Shown piece by piece: positions 16,805 to 24,660 of a stretch of 32,651 bases of DNA. A program made the position numbers and the translations under genes. Source of the DNA: Armatimonadota bacterium (GTDB lineage: Bacteria > Armatimonadota > JAAZEB01); contig JAAZEB010000196.1 of the NCBI GenBank assembly GCA_012512505.1, positions 1 to 32,651 of the forward strand, read 5' to 3'. Every line of letters begins with the position of its first letter. Within the stretch, counting starts at the first letter, position 1. The notes beneath the pieces were generated by a model. That model saw only the letters and a program-made list of their open reading frames with translations, did no database searches and was not told the origin of the DNA.

Positions 16805-17572
16805 GTGAGCGAGAACATCCTGATCCCAGACGACCTGGCGCGCGCGCTGCGCGAGGCCCGCAGTGTCGCTGTGCTCACCGGTGCCGGCATCTCCGCCGAA
16901 AGCGGCGTTCCCACCTTCCGCAGCCGGCAGACCGGGCTGTGGGCACGCTACGACCCGATGCAGTTCGTCTCGGTAGAGGGGTTCCGCCGCAACCCGAAGC
17001 TGGTTTGGGAGTGGCACCAGTGGCTGCGCGAGCTGGTCGCCGCCGCCCAGCCGAACCCGGCGCACCTGGCCCTGGCCCGCCTGGAGCGCCTGGTGCCCGC
17101 CTGCACCGTAATCACCCAGAACATTGACGACCTGCACGAGCGCGCTGGCAGCCAGAACGTGGTGCGCCTGCATGGAGACCTCTTTGAGACGCGCTGCTCG
17201 CGCGAGCGCCGGGTGCTGCGCGAAGCGGAGCTGGATACCTCTACCGTGCCGCCGCGCTGCCCCTGCGGCGCCTTCGCCCGCCCCGGCGAGGTTTGGTTTG
17301 GAGAGGCATTGCCGCCGGAGGCGCTCAACGCTGCCGTCCTGGCAATGCGAGCGTGCGACTTCTGCCTGGTCGTGGGAACCTCGGCGGTGGTGCATCCGGC
17401 CGCCGGCCTGGTGAACCTGGTGTCTGACCGGGCCACGCGGGTGGTGGTGAACCTCGAGCGCACCGGGCACGCGGTGAGCGCCGACTATCTGCTGCAGGCC
17501 GCCGCGGGCATGGCCCTGCCGGCCCTGGTGAATGCCGCCTTCGGCCCTGAGCAACCCCCCGCCGCGCCCTGA
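16805..17572 (+). CDS. Sir2-family NAD-dependent protein deacylase (sirtuin)
   Basis: 255 residues, standard for bacterial CobB-type sirtuins, which use NAD to remove acyl groups from lysine. The NAD-site blocks are intact: GAGISAESGVPTFR (26-39), TQNIDDLH (104-111), catalytic H123 in RLHGDLF, VWFGEALP and GTSAVVHPA. Two departures are visible. The acyl-pocket Tyr/Arg pair that marks class III desuccinylases aligns with H71 and L74. The zinc site has C131, C152 and C154, but the second Cys of the first pair is Glu (CSRE) and the second pair is C-P-C rather than C-x2-C. The start is GTG at 16805; the ribosome site is weak, which fits coupling to the YhaM-like gene 48 nt upstream. Confidence 0.92.
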   Translation: MSENILIPDDLARALREARSVAVLTGAGISAESGVPTFRSRQTGLWARYDPMQFVSVEGFRRNPKLVWEWHQWLRELVAAAQPNPAHLALARLERLVPACTVITQNIDDLHERAGSQNVVRLHGDLFETRCSRERRVLREAELDTSTVPPRCPCGAFARPGEVWFGEALPPEALNAAVLAMRACDFCLVVGTSAVVHPAAGLVNLVSDRATRVVVNLERTGHAVSADYLLQAAAGMALPALVNAAFGPEQPPAAP

Positions 17573-17772
17573 ACGGACCATCCGCCGGCCGCTGCCAGAA
17601 GGAAACGGGCTTTGTTCGCCGAACGGTGCCCTCACAGAGGCCCGATGTGGCTGTGGCGGACCCCGCGCGTAAGTGCCGGCAGCCGCACCGGGACCGGGCA
17701 CTCCGTCGATTCCTCCTCGGCGGCAGCGCCTCGCTGGTGCCGGGGGGCGCGATGGGCAGGGAGGAGTTCACC

Positions 17773-18423
17773 ATGCTTCGAGAGCGACGTGCGTTCACCC
17801 TGATCGAGCTGTTGGTAGTGATCGCGATCATAGCGATCCTCGCGGCGATCCTGTTCCCGGTCTTCGCGCGGGCGCGCGAGAACGCGCGGAAGGCCACTTG
17901 TGGCAGCAACCAGAAGCAGGTTGCCAACGCCGTGCTGATGTACGTACAGGACTACGACGAGACGATGCCGCCCTTCTTCTACACCGCGGGGCAGGGTTCC
18001 GCGTTCTGGACGGCGCTGGGCTACCCGGGTGATTGCTACGAGTGCCCGCTGGTGCCCTGCTACCCCTACGTCAAGAACATGAAGGTCACGGCGTGTCCGT
18101 CTGCTTCAGAGACCGGTCGCCTGGGCCACGGTTCGATTGCCTTCAACTGCCAGTTGCAGAAGGTGGCGCTGGCCACTCTGGCGAAGCCCGCGGAAGCGCC
18201 GATGGTGTTTGACGCCAACTGCCACTGGGTGCACCCGGCGGCTGGGGTGCCGGGATCGTTCAATACCTGCAACGGGGGTCGGATTGCGCTCGACCGCCAC
18301 AGCGACGGGATGAACATCGCCTTCGCCGACGGGCACGTGAAGTGGCTGCCGAAAGGAAAGCTGGGCACCCCCGGCCAGCCAGACCTGCCGCCCTTCTGGG
18401 ATCCGGCCTACTGGAACCAGTAG
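17773..18423 (+). CDS. Type II secretion/type IV pilin-like pseudopilin (H-x9-DG type)
   Basis: 216 residues. The N-terminus RRAFTLIELLVVIAIIAILAAILFPVF is a prepilin signal with cleavage expected between Ala and Phe, E at +5 of the mature protein, and a hydrophobic assembly helix. It continues ARARENARKATCGSNQKQ, and the globular part ends with the H-x9-DG motif (RHSDGMNIAFADGHVKWL) found in the large pseudopilin-like families of Planctomycetes, Verrucomicrobia/Lentisphaerae and Armatimonadetes. The role of such proteins is not established; they are thought to be processed by prepilin peptidase and sit at the cell envelope. The ATG at 17773 is set by GGGAGGAG 5-6 nt upstream. No secretion-machine gene is nearby. 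It is followed by a lipoprotein gene. Confidence 0.92.
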   Translation: MLRERRAFTLIELLVVIAIIAILAAILFPVFARARENARKATCGSNQKQVANAVLMYVQDYDETMPPFFYTAGQGSAFWTALGYPGDCYECPLVPCYPYVKNMKVTACPSASETGRLGHGSIAFNCQLQKVALATLAKPAEAPMVFDANCHWVHPAAGVPGSFNTCNGGRIALDRHSDGMNIAFADGHVKWLPKGKLGTPGQPDLPPFWDPAYWNQ

Positions 18424-18510
18424 ACCATCGTCCGGCTCTAGCCCGCTTCTCGTGCCGGCACGCCGTTTCCCGGGCGCCACTGCCGGGAATGAGGCCGCCA
18501 GGAGGCCAGG

Positions 18511-19035
18511 ATGAGGCGGCGAGAGGTTGCGGTGCTGTTGGCGTGGGCGGTGGCCGGCCTTAGCGGCTGTGGTGGGGGAGGCACGGTCCTCGGAGGGCCC
18601 AATGGACCGGGCGCGACGACACCCCCCACGCTAGTGGGTGGGGTGGCCGAGCTGCGCCCTACCACGGTCGCGCTGAGCCCTACGGAGCAGGCGCAGGCGA
18701 CGGCGGCGGTGATCCTCGCGGAGGCACAGACCACTGCCCCGGTGGCGGCTGCAGGCGTGCCCGACCCGTCACAGCCGGAGACGGCCGCGCTGCCGACTGC
18801 CCCGTCGGCTCCTACGACGGCGGACAACGGCGGCTTCCAGGTGCCGGGCATCAGCCTGCCGACGCTGGCGGAGACGGTGTCGCAGACGGCCGCCGTGCTG
18901 GCAACGGCGGGCCTGGCTCTGGTGGAAACCGACCCGGCGGCAGGGCTGCCAGGCGCGCTGCCGCCGGAGTTGCCAACCGCTTTGCGGCCTTACGTGCCGT
19001 TCGGCACCACGGTGCCGGGCCTTACCCCGTTTTGA
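18511..19035 (+). CDS. Putative lipoprotein of unknown function, Ala/Pro/Thr-rich
   Basis: 174 residues, no recognised family. A short signal sequence ends in the lipobox LSGC (Cys near residue 20) followed by GGGG, so the protein should be lipidated and anchored to a membrane. The rest is rich in Ala, Pro and Thr with no charged helix or obvious domain; the central part (PTAPSAPTTADNGG) looks disordered. AGGAGG lies 5 nt before the ATG. It follows the pseudopilin gene by 87 nt on the same strand, so both may be envelope proteins from one transcript. The stop is inside a hairpin shared with the convergent aminotransferase gene. Confidence 0.7.
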   Translation: MRRREVAVLLAWAVAGLSGCGGGGTVLGGPNGPGATTPPTLVGGVAELRPTTVALSPTEQAQATAAVILAEAQTTAPVAAAGVPDPSQPETAALPTAPSAPTTADNGGFQVPGISLPTLAETVSQTAAVLATAGLALVETDPAAGLPGALPPELPTALRPYVPFGTTVPGLTPF

Positions 19036-19062
19036 GCGGGCCTACCGCCGGTAGGCTCGCTC
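19034..19062. terminator. Hairpin overlapping two convergent stop codons
   Basis: gagcgggcctacc (19034-19046) pairs with ggtaggctcgctc (19050-19062), 12 Watson-Crick pairs and one G-T, with a 3-nt loop. It includes most of the lipoprotein stop (19033-19035) and the whole stop of the aminotransferase (19042-19044), which are only 6 nt apart, so it probably ends both transcripts. Confidence 0.6.
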
Positions 19063-20304
19063 CACCTTCAGGATCGCCTCTACGGTATCGAGGGCTTCCT
19101 GTTCGCCACAGCGCTCGTGCAGGTAAAGGTTGAAGTCGGAATCGGTGACGGCCACGGCGTTGGGGCAGGGGAACTGCCGGTTCGGGTCGCCTTGGTACTC
19201 TGGCGCGCACCAGGGGTAGTGGCCGGTGCCAAAGGCGCGCCGTTCCACGAGCCAGCGGGCGTGCGCCTGCAAGGCAACGCGGTAGCTGGTGCCCACCGGC
19301 AGCCCCTCGGCGGCGACGGCGGCGGCGAAAGTATCGCCATCGACGGTGAGTTGCTCGGTATCGACGTGCAGGCGGAGGAACCAGTAGGAGGACTCCGCCC
19401 CCTCCGGCTCCCAGCCGGGCGTCACCGCCCGCGCCTGCTTCAGGCCCTCATGGATCATGGCGGCCACCTTGCGCCGGCTGGCAGCGATGGCATCGATCTT
19501 CTTGAGTTGCACGCGCCCGATGGCCGCGGCCAGGTCGTTCAGGTTCAGGTTCAAGGAGGCAATGACGTTGCTGGCCTCGCCCTCCAGACCGAACGGCTTG
19601 CCGCGATCCGAGGCCCGGCGCGCCTCCCAGTAGATCTCCTCGTTGCGGGTGAAGACCACGCCTCCCTGGGCGGCGGTGGCGTGGTGCTTGCCAGACATGG
19701 TGGAGAAGGCGGCCACGTCACCAAAGGTGCCGACGAGGCGGCCGCGGTAGCGAGCGCCGTGCGCCTGGGCGCAGTCTTCTACCACCGGGATGCCGCGCTC
19801 GCGAGCGAGCGCCAGGATCGGCTCCATCTCCACCGGCTCGCCGGCGATGTGGGCGACGATGATGGCGCTGGTGCGATCCGAGAGGCAGGCGGCGATCTGC
19901 TCCGCGCCCACGTTGTAGGAGCCGGGGCGGGTATCGGCGACGATCGGGATGCAGTTGAGCAGGGCTACCGGCATGATGCCGCCCGGGTCGGTGATTGCCG
20001 GGCAGATGACCTCGGTGAACGGCTCGATCCGGAGCGCCTTGAGGGCGACGTAGAGGGCGCTGCTGCCGGAGTTGACCGCGTCGGCGTAGCCGCCGCCCAG
20101 ATAGTCGGCGAACTCACGGCAGTAGGCTTCCTCCTCGGGGCCGTTGTAGCCAAACACCTCGCCGGTGCGGATCGCCTCCTCGAAGAGGGCGACGGCGGCC
20201 GCCTGCTCCTCCGCGCCGAAGAGGCAGCGTCCGGGCCACGGCCGGGTGCGCACCTTCGGGCCGCCGTTGATGGCGAGCTGGGATGCATACTCGTTGGTGT
20301 TCAT
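19042..20304 (-). CDS. DegT/DnrJ/EryC1/StrS family PLP aminotransferase
   Basis: 420 residues, fold type I PLP enzyme of the sugar/cyclitol aminotransferase family, which transaminates keto-sugars with glutamate or glutamine. Seen: AINGGPKVR at the N-terminus, the substrate loop NSGSSALYVALKAL, VVEDCAQAHGA (D177 for the pyridine nitrogen) and the PLP lysine K206 in STMSGKHHATAAQGG. GGGAGG lies about 9 nt before the ATG. It is the second gene of a tandem pair with the paralogue at 20412-21638, 107 nt apart, and is probably co-transcribed with it. The pair resembles scyllo-inosose-type aminotransferases at the N-terminus, but the substrate is not certain. Confidence 0.9.
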   Translation of the reverse strand: MNTNEYASQLAINGGPKVRTRPWPGRCLFGAEEQAAAVALFEEAIRTGEVFGYNGPEEEAYCREFADYLGGGYADAVNSGSSALYVALKALRIEPFTEVICPAITDPGGIMPVALLNCIPIVADTRPGSYNVGAEQIAACLSDRTSAIIVAHIAGEPVEMEPILALARERGIPVVEDCAQAHGARYRGRLVGTFGDVAAFSTMSGKHHATAAQGGVVFTRNEEIYWEARRASDRGKPFGLEGEASNVIASLNLNLNDLAAAIGRVQLKKIDAIAASRRKVAAMIHEGLKQARAVTPGWEPEGAESSYWFLRLHVDTEQLTVDGDTFAAAVAAEGLPVGTSYRVALQAHARWLVERRAFGTGHYPWCAPEYQGDPNRQFPCPNAVAVTDSDFNLYLHERCGEQEALDTVEAILKVERAYRR

Positions 20305-20329
20305 GCGCCTGAACCTCCCTCGTTCGAGT

Positions 20330-20350
20330 GCCGGCCCACCCGGGGCCGGC
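20330..20350. other. Intercistronic 8-bp hairpin between the two aminotransferase genes
   Basis: gccggccc (20330-20337) pairs perfectly with gggccggc (20343-20350) around a 5-nt loop. It lies 26 nt upstream of the downstream gene's ATG in the 107-nt gap, so it could limit read-through or affect translation of the second gene. Confidence 0.35.
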
Positions 20351-20411
20351 GGATCGCGGGCAACCAGAGCCCGGCGCGCGGCCGCGACCCCACGCCGCTG
20401 CTCTGCTTCCT

Positions 20412-21638
20412 TTACTTCCTGGCAAGCCCCAGTGCCACCTTGTGGATTGCCTTTGCCATGTCGAGGATGTCCTCTTCGGTCATCTGCTCATGGATGAAGA
20501 GCGTCACCAGTTCCTTCAGGCCGCGCTCTGTCTGTGGGCACTGGCCGCGCGTGTACTCCACGGAGCGGCCGCCGGGACCGCCGCGCAGCGGGTAGCCGGA
20601 GGTGCCGAACGTCTGCTTGTCCCACAGGGCGGCCATGCAGAGGAAGATCGGGGCGCCGATGTAGTGGGCCCCGGCCGGGATCCCCTCCGCGTTCAGTGCC
20701 CGCGCGAACGCCTCGGCATCCCACCCGGCTACCCGCAGCGGGTAAAGCCAGTAGGTGTGTTTGCCGCCCTCGGTGGTGGGTGCTGCCTCCAGGCCCTCGA
20801 TGCCGCTGATCTCGGCGGTCAGCAGGTCGCCCAGTTCGTTGCGGCGGGCGACCACCGCGCGCACCTTCTCGGTTTGCACGATGCCGACGGCGCCCTGCAG
20901 TTCGGTCATCCGGTAGTTGGGGGCCAGGAACTCGTAGGTGCGGGGACCCCAGCCGGGTTGGCGGTTCCAGCCCTTGTCGCGGAAGTTGATCAGCCGGTTC
21001 GCGAGCGCCAGGTTGTTGGTGATCGTCACCCCGCCGTCGCCGGTGGTCATGTGCTTCGACTGCTGCAGGCTGAAGCAGCCGACGTCACCGAGGGTACCCA
21101 GCAGCCGCCCTTTATAGGTGGTCTGGTGCGCCTGGCTGCAGTCCTCGATCAGCCAGAGGCCGTGCCGGCGGGCGATATCGACCATTGCGTCCATGTCGCA
21201 TGGGTTGCCGAAGAGGTGCACCACCAGGATCGCCTTCGTGCGCGGGGTGATCTGACGCTCCACGGAAGCCGGGTCCATGTTGTAGGTGCGGTCGATGTCG
21301 GCAAAGACCGGGATGGCGTTCTGATAGAGGATCGGCACAATGGTGCCCCCGTCGGTGATTGGGGCGGTGATGATCTCGTCGCCCGGCTCCGGGTTGATTG
21401 CGCCGATGGCGATGTGGATCGCCGCGGTGCCGGAGGTAGAGGCCACGGCGAGGTCGGCCCCATAGAGCGCCGCGAAGCGCCGCTCGAACTCGGTGACCAT
21501 CGGCCCGCCCAGCCCGAACAGGTTCTGCGAGCGGATCGCTTGCGAGACCAGCGCCACCTCCCGCTCGTCGAACGGCGCCCGCTCTGGGAACGGCGCGGTG
21601 CGCACCGGCGTGCCTCCATCGATTGCCAGCATGCTCAT
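20412..21638 (-). CDS. DegT/DnrJ/EryC1/StrS family PLP aminotransferase
   Basis: 408 residues, paralogous to the next gene downstream. Seen: MLAIDGGTPVRTAPFP, TSGTAAIHIAIGA, APITDGGTIVPILY, WLIEDCSQAHQTTYKG (D166) and the PLP lysine K195 in SLQQSKHMTTGDGG. The N-terminal IDGGTPVR motif is typical of the scyllo-inosose/AHBA-synthase side of the family. AGGAGA lies about 7 nt before the ATG at 21638, which is preferred to a second ATG two codons later. It is first in the tandem pair, immediately downstream of a repeat island, so its promoter must lie within or just beyond 21640-21770; none was recognised. Confidence 0.9.
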   Translation of the reverse strand: MSMLAIDGGTPVRTAPFPERAPFDEREVALVSQAIRSQNLFGLGGPMVTEFERRFAALYGADLAVASTSGTAAIHIAIGAINPEPGDEIITAPITDGGTIVPILYQNAIPVFADIDRTYNMDPASVERQITPRTKAILVVHLFGNPCDMDAMVDIARRHGLWLIEDCSQAHQTTYKGRLLGTLGDVGCFSLQQSKHMTTGDGGVTITNNLALANRLINFRDKGWNRQPGWGPRTYEFLAPNYRMTELQGAVGIVQTEKVRAVVARRNELGDLLTAEISGIEGLEAAPTTEGGKHTYWLYPLRVAGWDAEAFARALNAEGIPAGAHYIGAPIFLCMAALWDKQTFGTSGYPLRGGPGGRSVEYTRGQCPQTERGLKELVTLFIHEQMTEEDILDMAKAIHKVALGLARK

Positions 21639-22119
21639 TTGCTTCTCCTAAACGGATCGCCTATCCGGCGCCCCGTGGGGCCAACGAGGTAGAGTGTCGG
21701 CGTCGGAGACGTCTGCCCTGAAAATGGCCTGTTTGCGGCCAGCCTCACTTCCGGATCGGCGGCGCCTCCTCACCCCGAAGGGGTGGAACAACCTAGCCCA
21801 GGGTGCCGCACCCTGGGGAAACCCGCCCGTGCCCAACCCCGAAACCCTGAAAGGGTTTCACAACGGGGGTTCCCCGGTCCAACCCTTTCAGGGTTCGGCG
21901 AAAATGCGCTCGTGGGGTGTCCCAGGGTGCGGCACCCTGGGCTGGGTTCTGGCACCCCTTCGGGGGGCGGGTCGGATGCCCGCGTGTGAGCCAGGTGTTG
22001 GAGACACATCCCATTCCGTAGGGCGTCTCCGACCGCAGTCTTACTCCCCGCCGTCGGAGGCGTCTCCGGCGCCGAGGGGTGGCCGGCGGGAGCCCCATGC
22101 ACGCCAGGGCTCTCTGGAC
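21639..22119. repeat. Second repeat-rich non-coding island
   Basis: 481 nt without a credible gene. The centre is a nested inverted repeat (21772-21966, listed separately). Its flanks carry the GTCGGAGAC word found in the first island: cgtcggagac at 21701-21710, gttggagac at 21997-22005, inverted gtctccgac at 22025-22033, and ccgtcggaggcgtctccggc at 22051-22070. It lies between the start of an aminotransferase gene and the 3' end of a truncated glycosidase gene. Confidence 0.65.
21772..21966. repeat. Nested palindromic element, about 195 bp
   Basis: Three small palindromes occur in order on the left and in mirror order on the right. A: ccccgaagggg (21773-21783) against ccccttcgggg (21955-21965). 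B: a 21-bp palindrome with arms cccagggtg/caccctggg (21797-21817) whose exact reverse complement is at 21921-21941. C: aaccctgaaagggtt (21843-21857) against aaccctttcagggtt (21881-21895). The centre is near 21869. Spacers are less conserved than the palindromes. The arrangement resembles paired REP/BIME-type units. No transposase is nearby. Confidence 0.75.
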
Positions 22120-23245
22120 TCACTCAACCCGCAGGATTGCGTAGCGCGTGAAAGTGCCGGCCGGCACGCTCACCACGGTGCCTTTGCTGGACCGCCGCGC
22201 CGCGACCCGGCGTGTGCTCGCGAAGTCGGGTGAGACTAGCGCCGCGCGGCGCGCGCGCACCCCGGGCAGCGTGACGCTGATCGGCGGCAGCGCCGGGTAA
22301 GGCACCTCGTAGACCTCCGGGATCGTCCTCCCCGCTGTCGGCACCGCCGCCTGCGCGTTCAAGAGATGCAGAATCCACTGCGGGCGGCCGCGCTTGCGGA
22401 ACAGCGTCACGATCACCCCCGGGGGCGCCTCCACCCGCAGCGGTAGCTCCCCCCGCACCGCCCACGCCACCGTGTCGCGGACGAGCTGCCGGTGCGTGGC
22501 AGAGCGGGTCTCTTTCCACGCCTGCCCCCGTGCCACCCCTCCATGATAGCAGCCGCTGCCCACCTTCTCCGCGAAATAGAGCGCCCGCCCCCGGCCCACC
22601 CGGTTCAGCACGATGGTGGGACTGCCGGTGTCGGTTGTCGCCAACACCCGTGCGCCCGGCGCCGCCTCCACCCGGGCCACCGCCTCCATGGTGCTCACCT
22701 CTCCCGATCCGATCCCGCCCACCGGCGCCTCCTCCCGGAGGGCGATGGACGCGGGCCGCGGCGTCAGGATGCCCCGGCAGCGCACCCCAAGCACGCTCGC
22801 CAGGCCCAGGTTGCGGCGCGGGCTGCCCGTCTCATCGTAGCGCGAGGTCTCGTGGGTGGCGACGAGCGTTCCCCCGTCACGCACAAACCGCTCGATGGCC
22901 TCCATCTGGCGCTCGGAGAGGCAGGCCGCGTTCGGCAGCAACAGGGCGCGGTAGCGCCGCAACCGGCTGGCCGTCAGGTCGGCATCCAGCAGCACGTCGT
23001 AAGGCACGTTGGCGAGGGCCAGCTCCTGGCACCACCCATGCCAGGCGTTCACGTAGTGGGCGTCGTCATACCCCTGGTAGGCATCGCGGGTTTGGGCCGA
23101 GAAGAGGACCGCCACGTTGGCTACTGGATCGGTAGCGGTGAACAGCTCCGGGTGCTGCTGCTGCCAACCGAAGGTGGCTGCGAACAGGTGGAGCGGGGAG
23201 GTCTCCTCCAGCCCTAGCCACGAGCAGTGCCCCAGGGCGTTGGCT
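22120..23245 (-). pseudogene. 5'-truncated glycosidase gene, C-terminal part with trimerisation-like domain
   Basis: A frame open from about 23245 to the stop at 22120 encodes some 370 residues with no good start. It reads GHCSWLGLEETSPLHLF, then FGWQQQHPELFTATDPVANVAVLFS, and continues into VPYDVLLDADLT, YRALLLPNAACLSERQMEAIERFVRDGGTLVATHETS and a late beta-rich domain ending TFTRYAILRVE. This matches the C-terminal part of GH42-like or hypothetical glycosyl hydrolases, in which a flavodoxin-like beta-galactosidase trimerisation domain follows the barrel. The catalytic barrel is missing, and the upstream DNA instead encodes a cupin domain in another frame. A GTG at 23115 could start a shorter product but has no clear ribosome site. 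I take it as a gene beheaded by a deletion. Confidence 0.7.
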
Positions 23246-23459
23246 GCTCCGGCGCGGCGAGCAGCAAGTCCCCCGCGCTTAGGGTGACCTCCGCGTCGTC
23301 TAGCCGATAGCGCGCCGTGCCGGAGCAGATGAAGGTCAGCTCCCAGTCGTCGGCGGTATGATGGTGCAGCACCCCCAGCGGCCGGTGTCGGGAGAAGGAG
23401 GCAAACACCGGAATCTCCGGGTCCGGATAAAGCACCGGGATCGCCGGCGAGGCACCCAT
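23214..23459 (-). pseudogene. Truncated AraC-type cupin (arabinose-binding-like domain) without HTH
   Basis: 81 residues: MGASPAIPVLYPDPEIPVF, then HHHTADDWELTFICSGTARYRLDDAEVTLSAGDLLLAAPEQPTPWG and a quick stop. This is the N-terminal cupin of AraC-family regulators (sugar-sensing domain), which in intact proteins of about 280 residues is followed by a C-terminal double helix-turn-helix. Here the frame stops right after the cupin's P-x-x-x-W region, and the DNA continues as a glycosidase fragment in another frame. The ATG at 23459 lies 8 nt after the stop of the discoidin-like gene. A free-standing small cupin is less likely, since the second half of the barrel is missing. Confidence 0.6.
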
Positions 23460-23467
23460 CTGCCTGC

Positions 23468-24532
23468 CTATTCCACGCGCATTTCTGTCAGCCACAGCAG
23501 GTCGGGCCGGGCGGGGTGCCCGCCGCTGACCGGCATCCAGACGCGAATAGCGGCGGTCTTCACCGGCGTGAAGCGATGCACCGTGCTTTTCGCCGGCTTC
23601 ACTCCGTCGGCAGTCGTCACCGGCATCCAGCGCTCGCCATCCCACACCTGGACCTGATAGCGCGCCGCTGTCCAGTACTGCTCGTCGTAGTAAGCCCAGA
23701 AAAGCTCGATCTCCCGCAGGGTGCGCGGCTGGTCAAACACCAGCGCCGCCCAGTGAGGGGCGCGCGTCTCCGCCGAGGCCCAGGTAACGCCCACGGTGGA
23801 AACGCCCGGCTTCGGCTCCATCACCTCGCCATCGATCAGCGGCGCGGCGCTGTAGCCGGCGAAGTTGCTGTCCACGCGCGCCTCCACGCGCTTGCCGTCT
23901 GCCGGCGGCGTCAGGAGGCGGAAGTGCAGCTTGCGCTCGACCGTGTTGCGCACCGGTGCCGTGTCGGGCAGCGAGAGGGTCAGCCGCGTCTCTGTCTCGG
24001 GGCGGTAGCCGGGCGTCCAGCTGAGGAACACCGACACCGTCGCCGCCTTCCCATCCGCCGAGGGGGTGGCGGTGATGCCCCGGTCTTTCAGCGAGAGGGT
24101 GCGCCCGTTCACCGTCACCCGCAGGCCGTCCAGGTCCAGCCGGCTGCGGTCGGCAAAGCGCCAGGAGACCTTCTTGGGCGGCGCGACGCGCCAGTCGAGG
24201 TCCACCTCCGAACCGTCGGCGTAGCGGACCCCATCGATCACCAGGTTGGTTACTCGCGGCGCCTGCTCGTCATCGAGCACCGTGCCGGGCTGCTTGCCCA
24301 CCACCAGGAGCGTTTCGCCTCCGGGCCACCGGGCGGGATCCAGACGGAAGCGGAGGGTGTTGCCCTGCCGCTCGCCCTGCACCCGCACCCACTTCTTTCC
24401 AGCCACCCGCACGAAGTGCCCTTCGCCCTCGGGCCGTGCTGGTACCGTGAGTGTGATTGGCGCCGTGGCCCGCACCTGGTAGACGACATCGGCCGGTGCC
24501 TGCGCCGCGATGAGGAGCAGCCATGTCAGCAT
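23468..24532 (-). CDS. Secreted discoidin-like (F5/8 type C) domain protein
   Basis: 354 residues. The short N-terminal hydrophobic stretch MLTWLLLIAAQAPADVV is a likely signal peptide. Residues about 20-215 are beta-rich without a recognised family (includes LVIDGVRYADGSEVDLDW, and a metal-free Ig-like look). Residues about 215-354 resemble a coagulation-factor 5/8 type C (discoidin) carbohydrate-binding domain: NFAGYSAAPLIDGEV, HWAALVFDQPRTLREIELFW, YQVQVWDGERWMPV and TAAIRVWMPVSGG. It should bind glycans outside the cytoplasm. GGGGGA precedes the ATG weakly. It is divergent from the large glycosidase-like gene, and its 3' end abuts the truncated cupin gene. No catalytic residues are recognised. 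Confidence 0.75.
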   Translation of the reverse strand: MLTWLLLIAAQAPADVVYQVRATAPITLTVPARPEGEGHFVRVAGKKWVRVQGERQGNTLRFRLDPARWPGGETLLVVGKQPGTVLDDEQAPRVTNLVIDGVRYADGSEVDLDWRVAPPKKVSWRFADRSRLDLDGLRVTVNGRTLSLKDRGITATPSADGKAATVSVFLSWTPGYRPETETRLTLSLPDTAPVRNTVERKLHFRLLTPPADGKRVEARVDSNFAGYSAAPLIDGEVMEPKPGVSTVGVTWASAETRAPHWAALVFDQPRTLREIELFWAYYDEQYWTAARYQVQVWDGERWMPVTTADGVKPAKSTVHRFTPVKTAAIRVWMPVSGGHPARPDLLWLTEMRVE

Positions 24533-24660
24533 CGCACGTCCCCCAATCCGCCCCCGAGGTGGGGAGCCACCCCTGCTTTCGACGGCGCGCGCTATCTCCC
24601 TGTTGCCGGCCGCGCCTGCCAGGCAGGGGTTTGGCGGCCCGACGCGAACTGCTTACCATC

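Noticed and set aside
21639-22119. CRISPR array, considered because of the repeated palindromes.
   Set aside because: Only two copies of each palindrome occur, in opposite orientation with unequal spacing, and there are no cas genes.
24523-24660. In-frame ATG at 24523 as the start of the large glycosidase-like gene.
   Set aside because: It would put 46 basic, Cys/Arg/Pro-rich residues before a good signal peptide and would overlap the start of the divergent discoidin-like gene.
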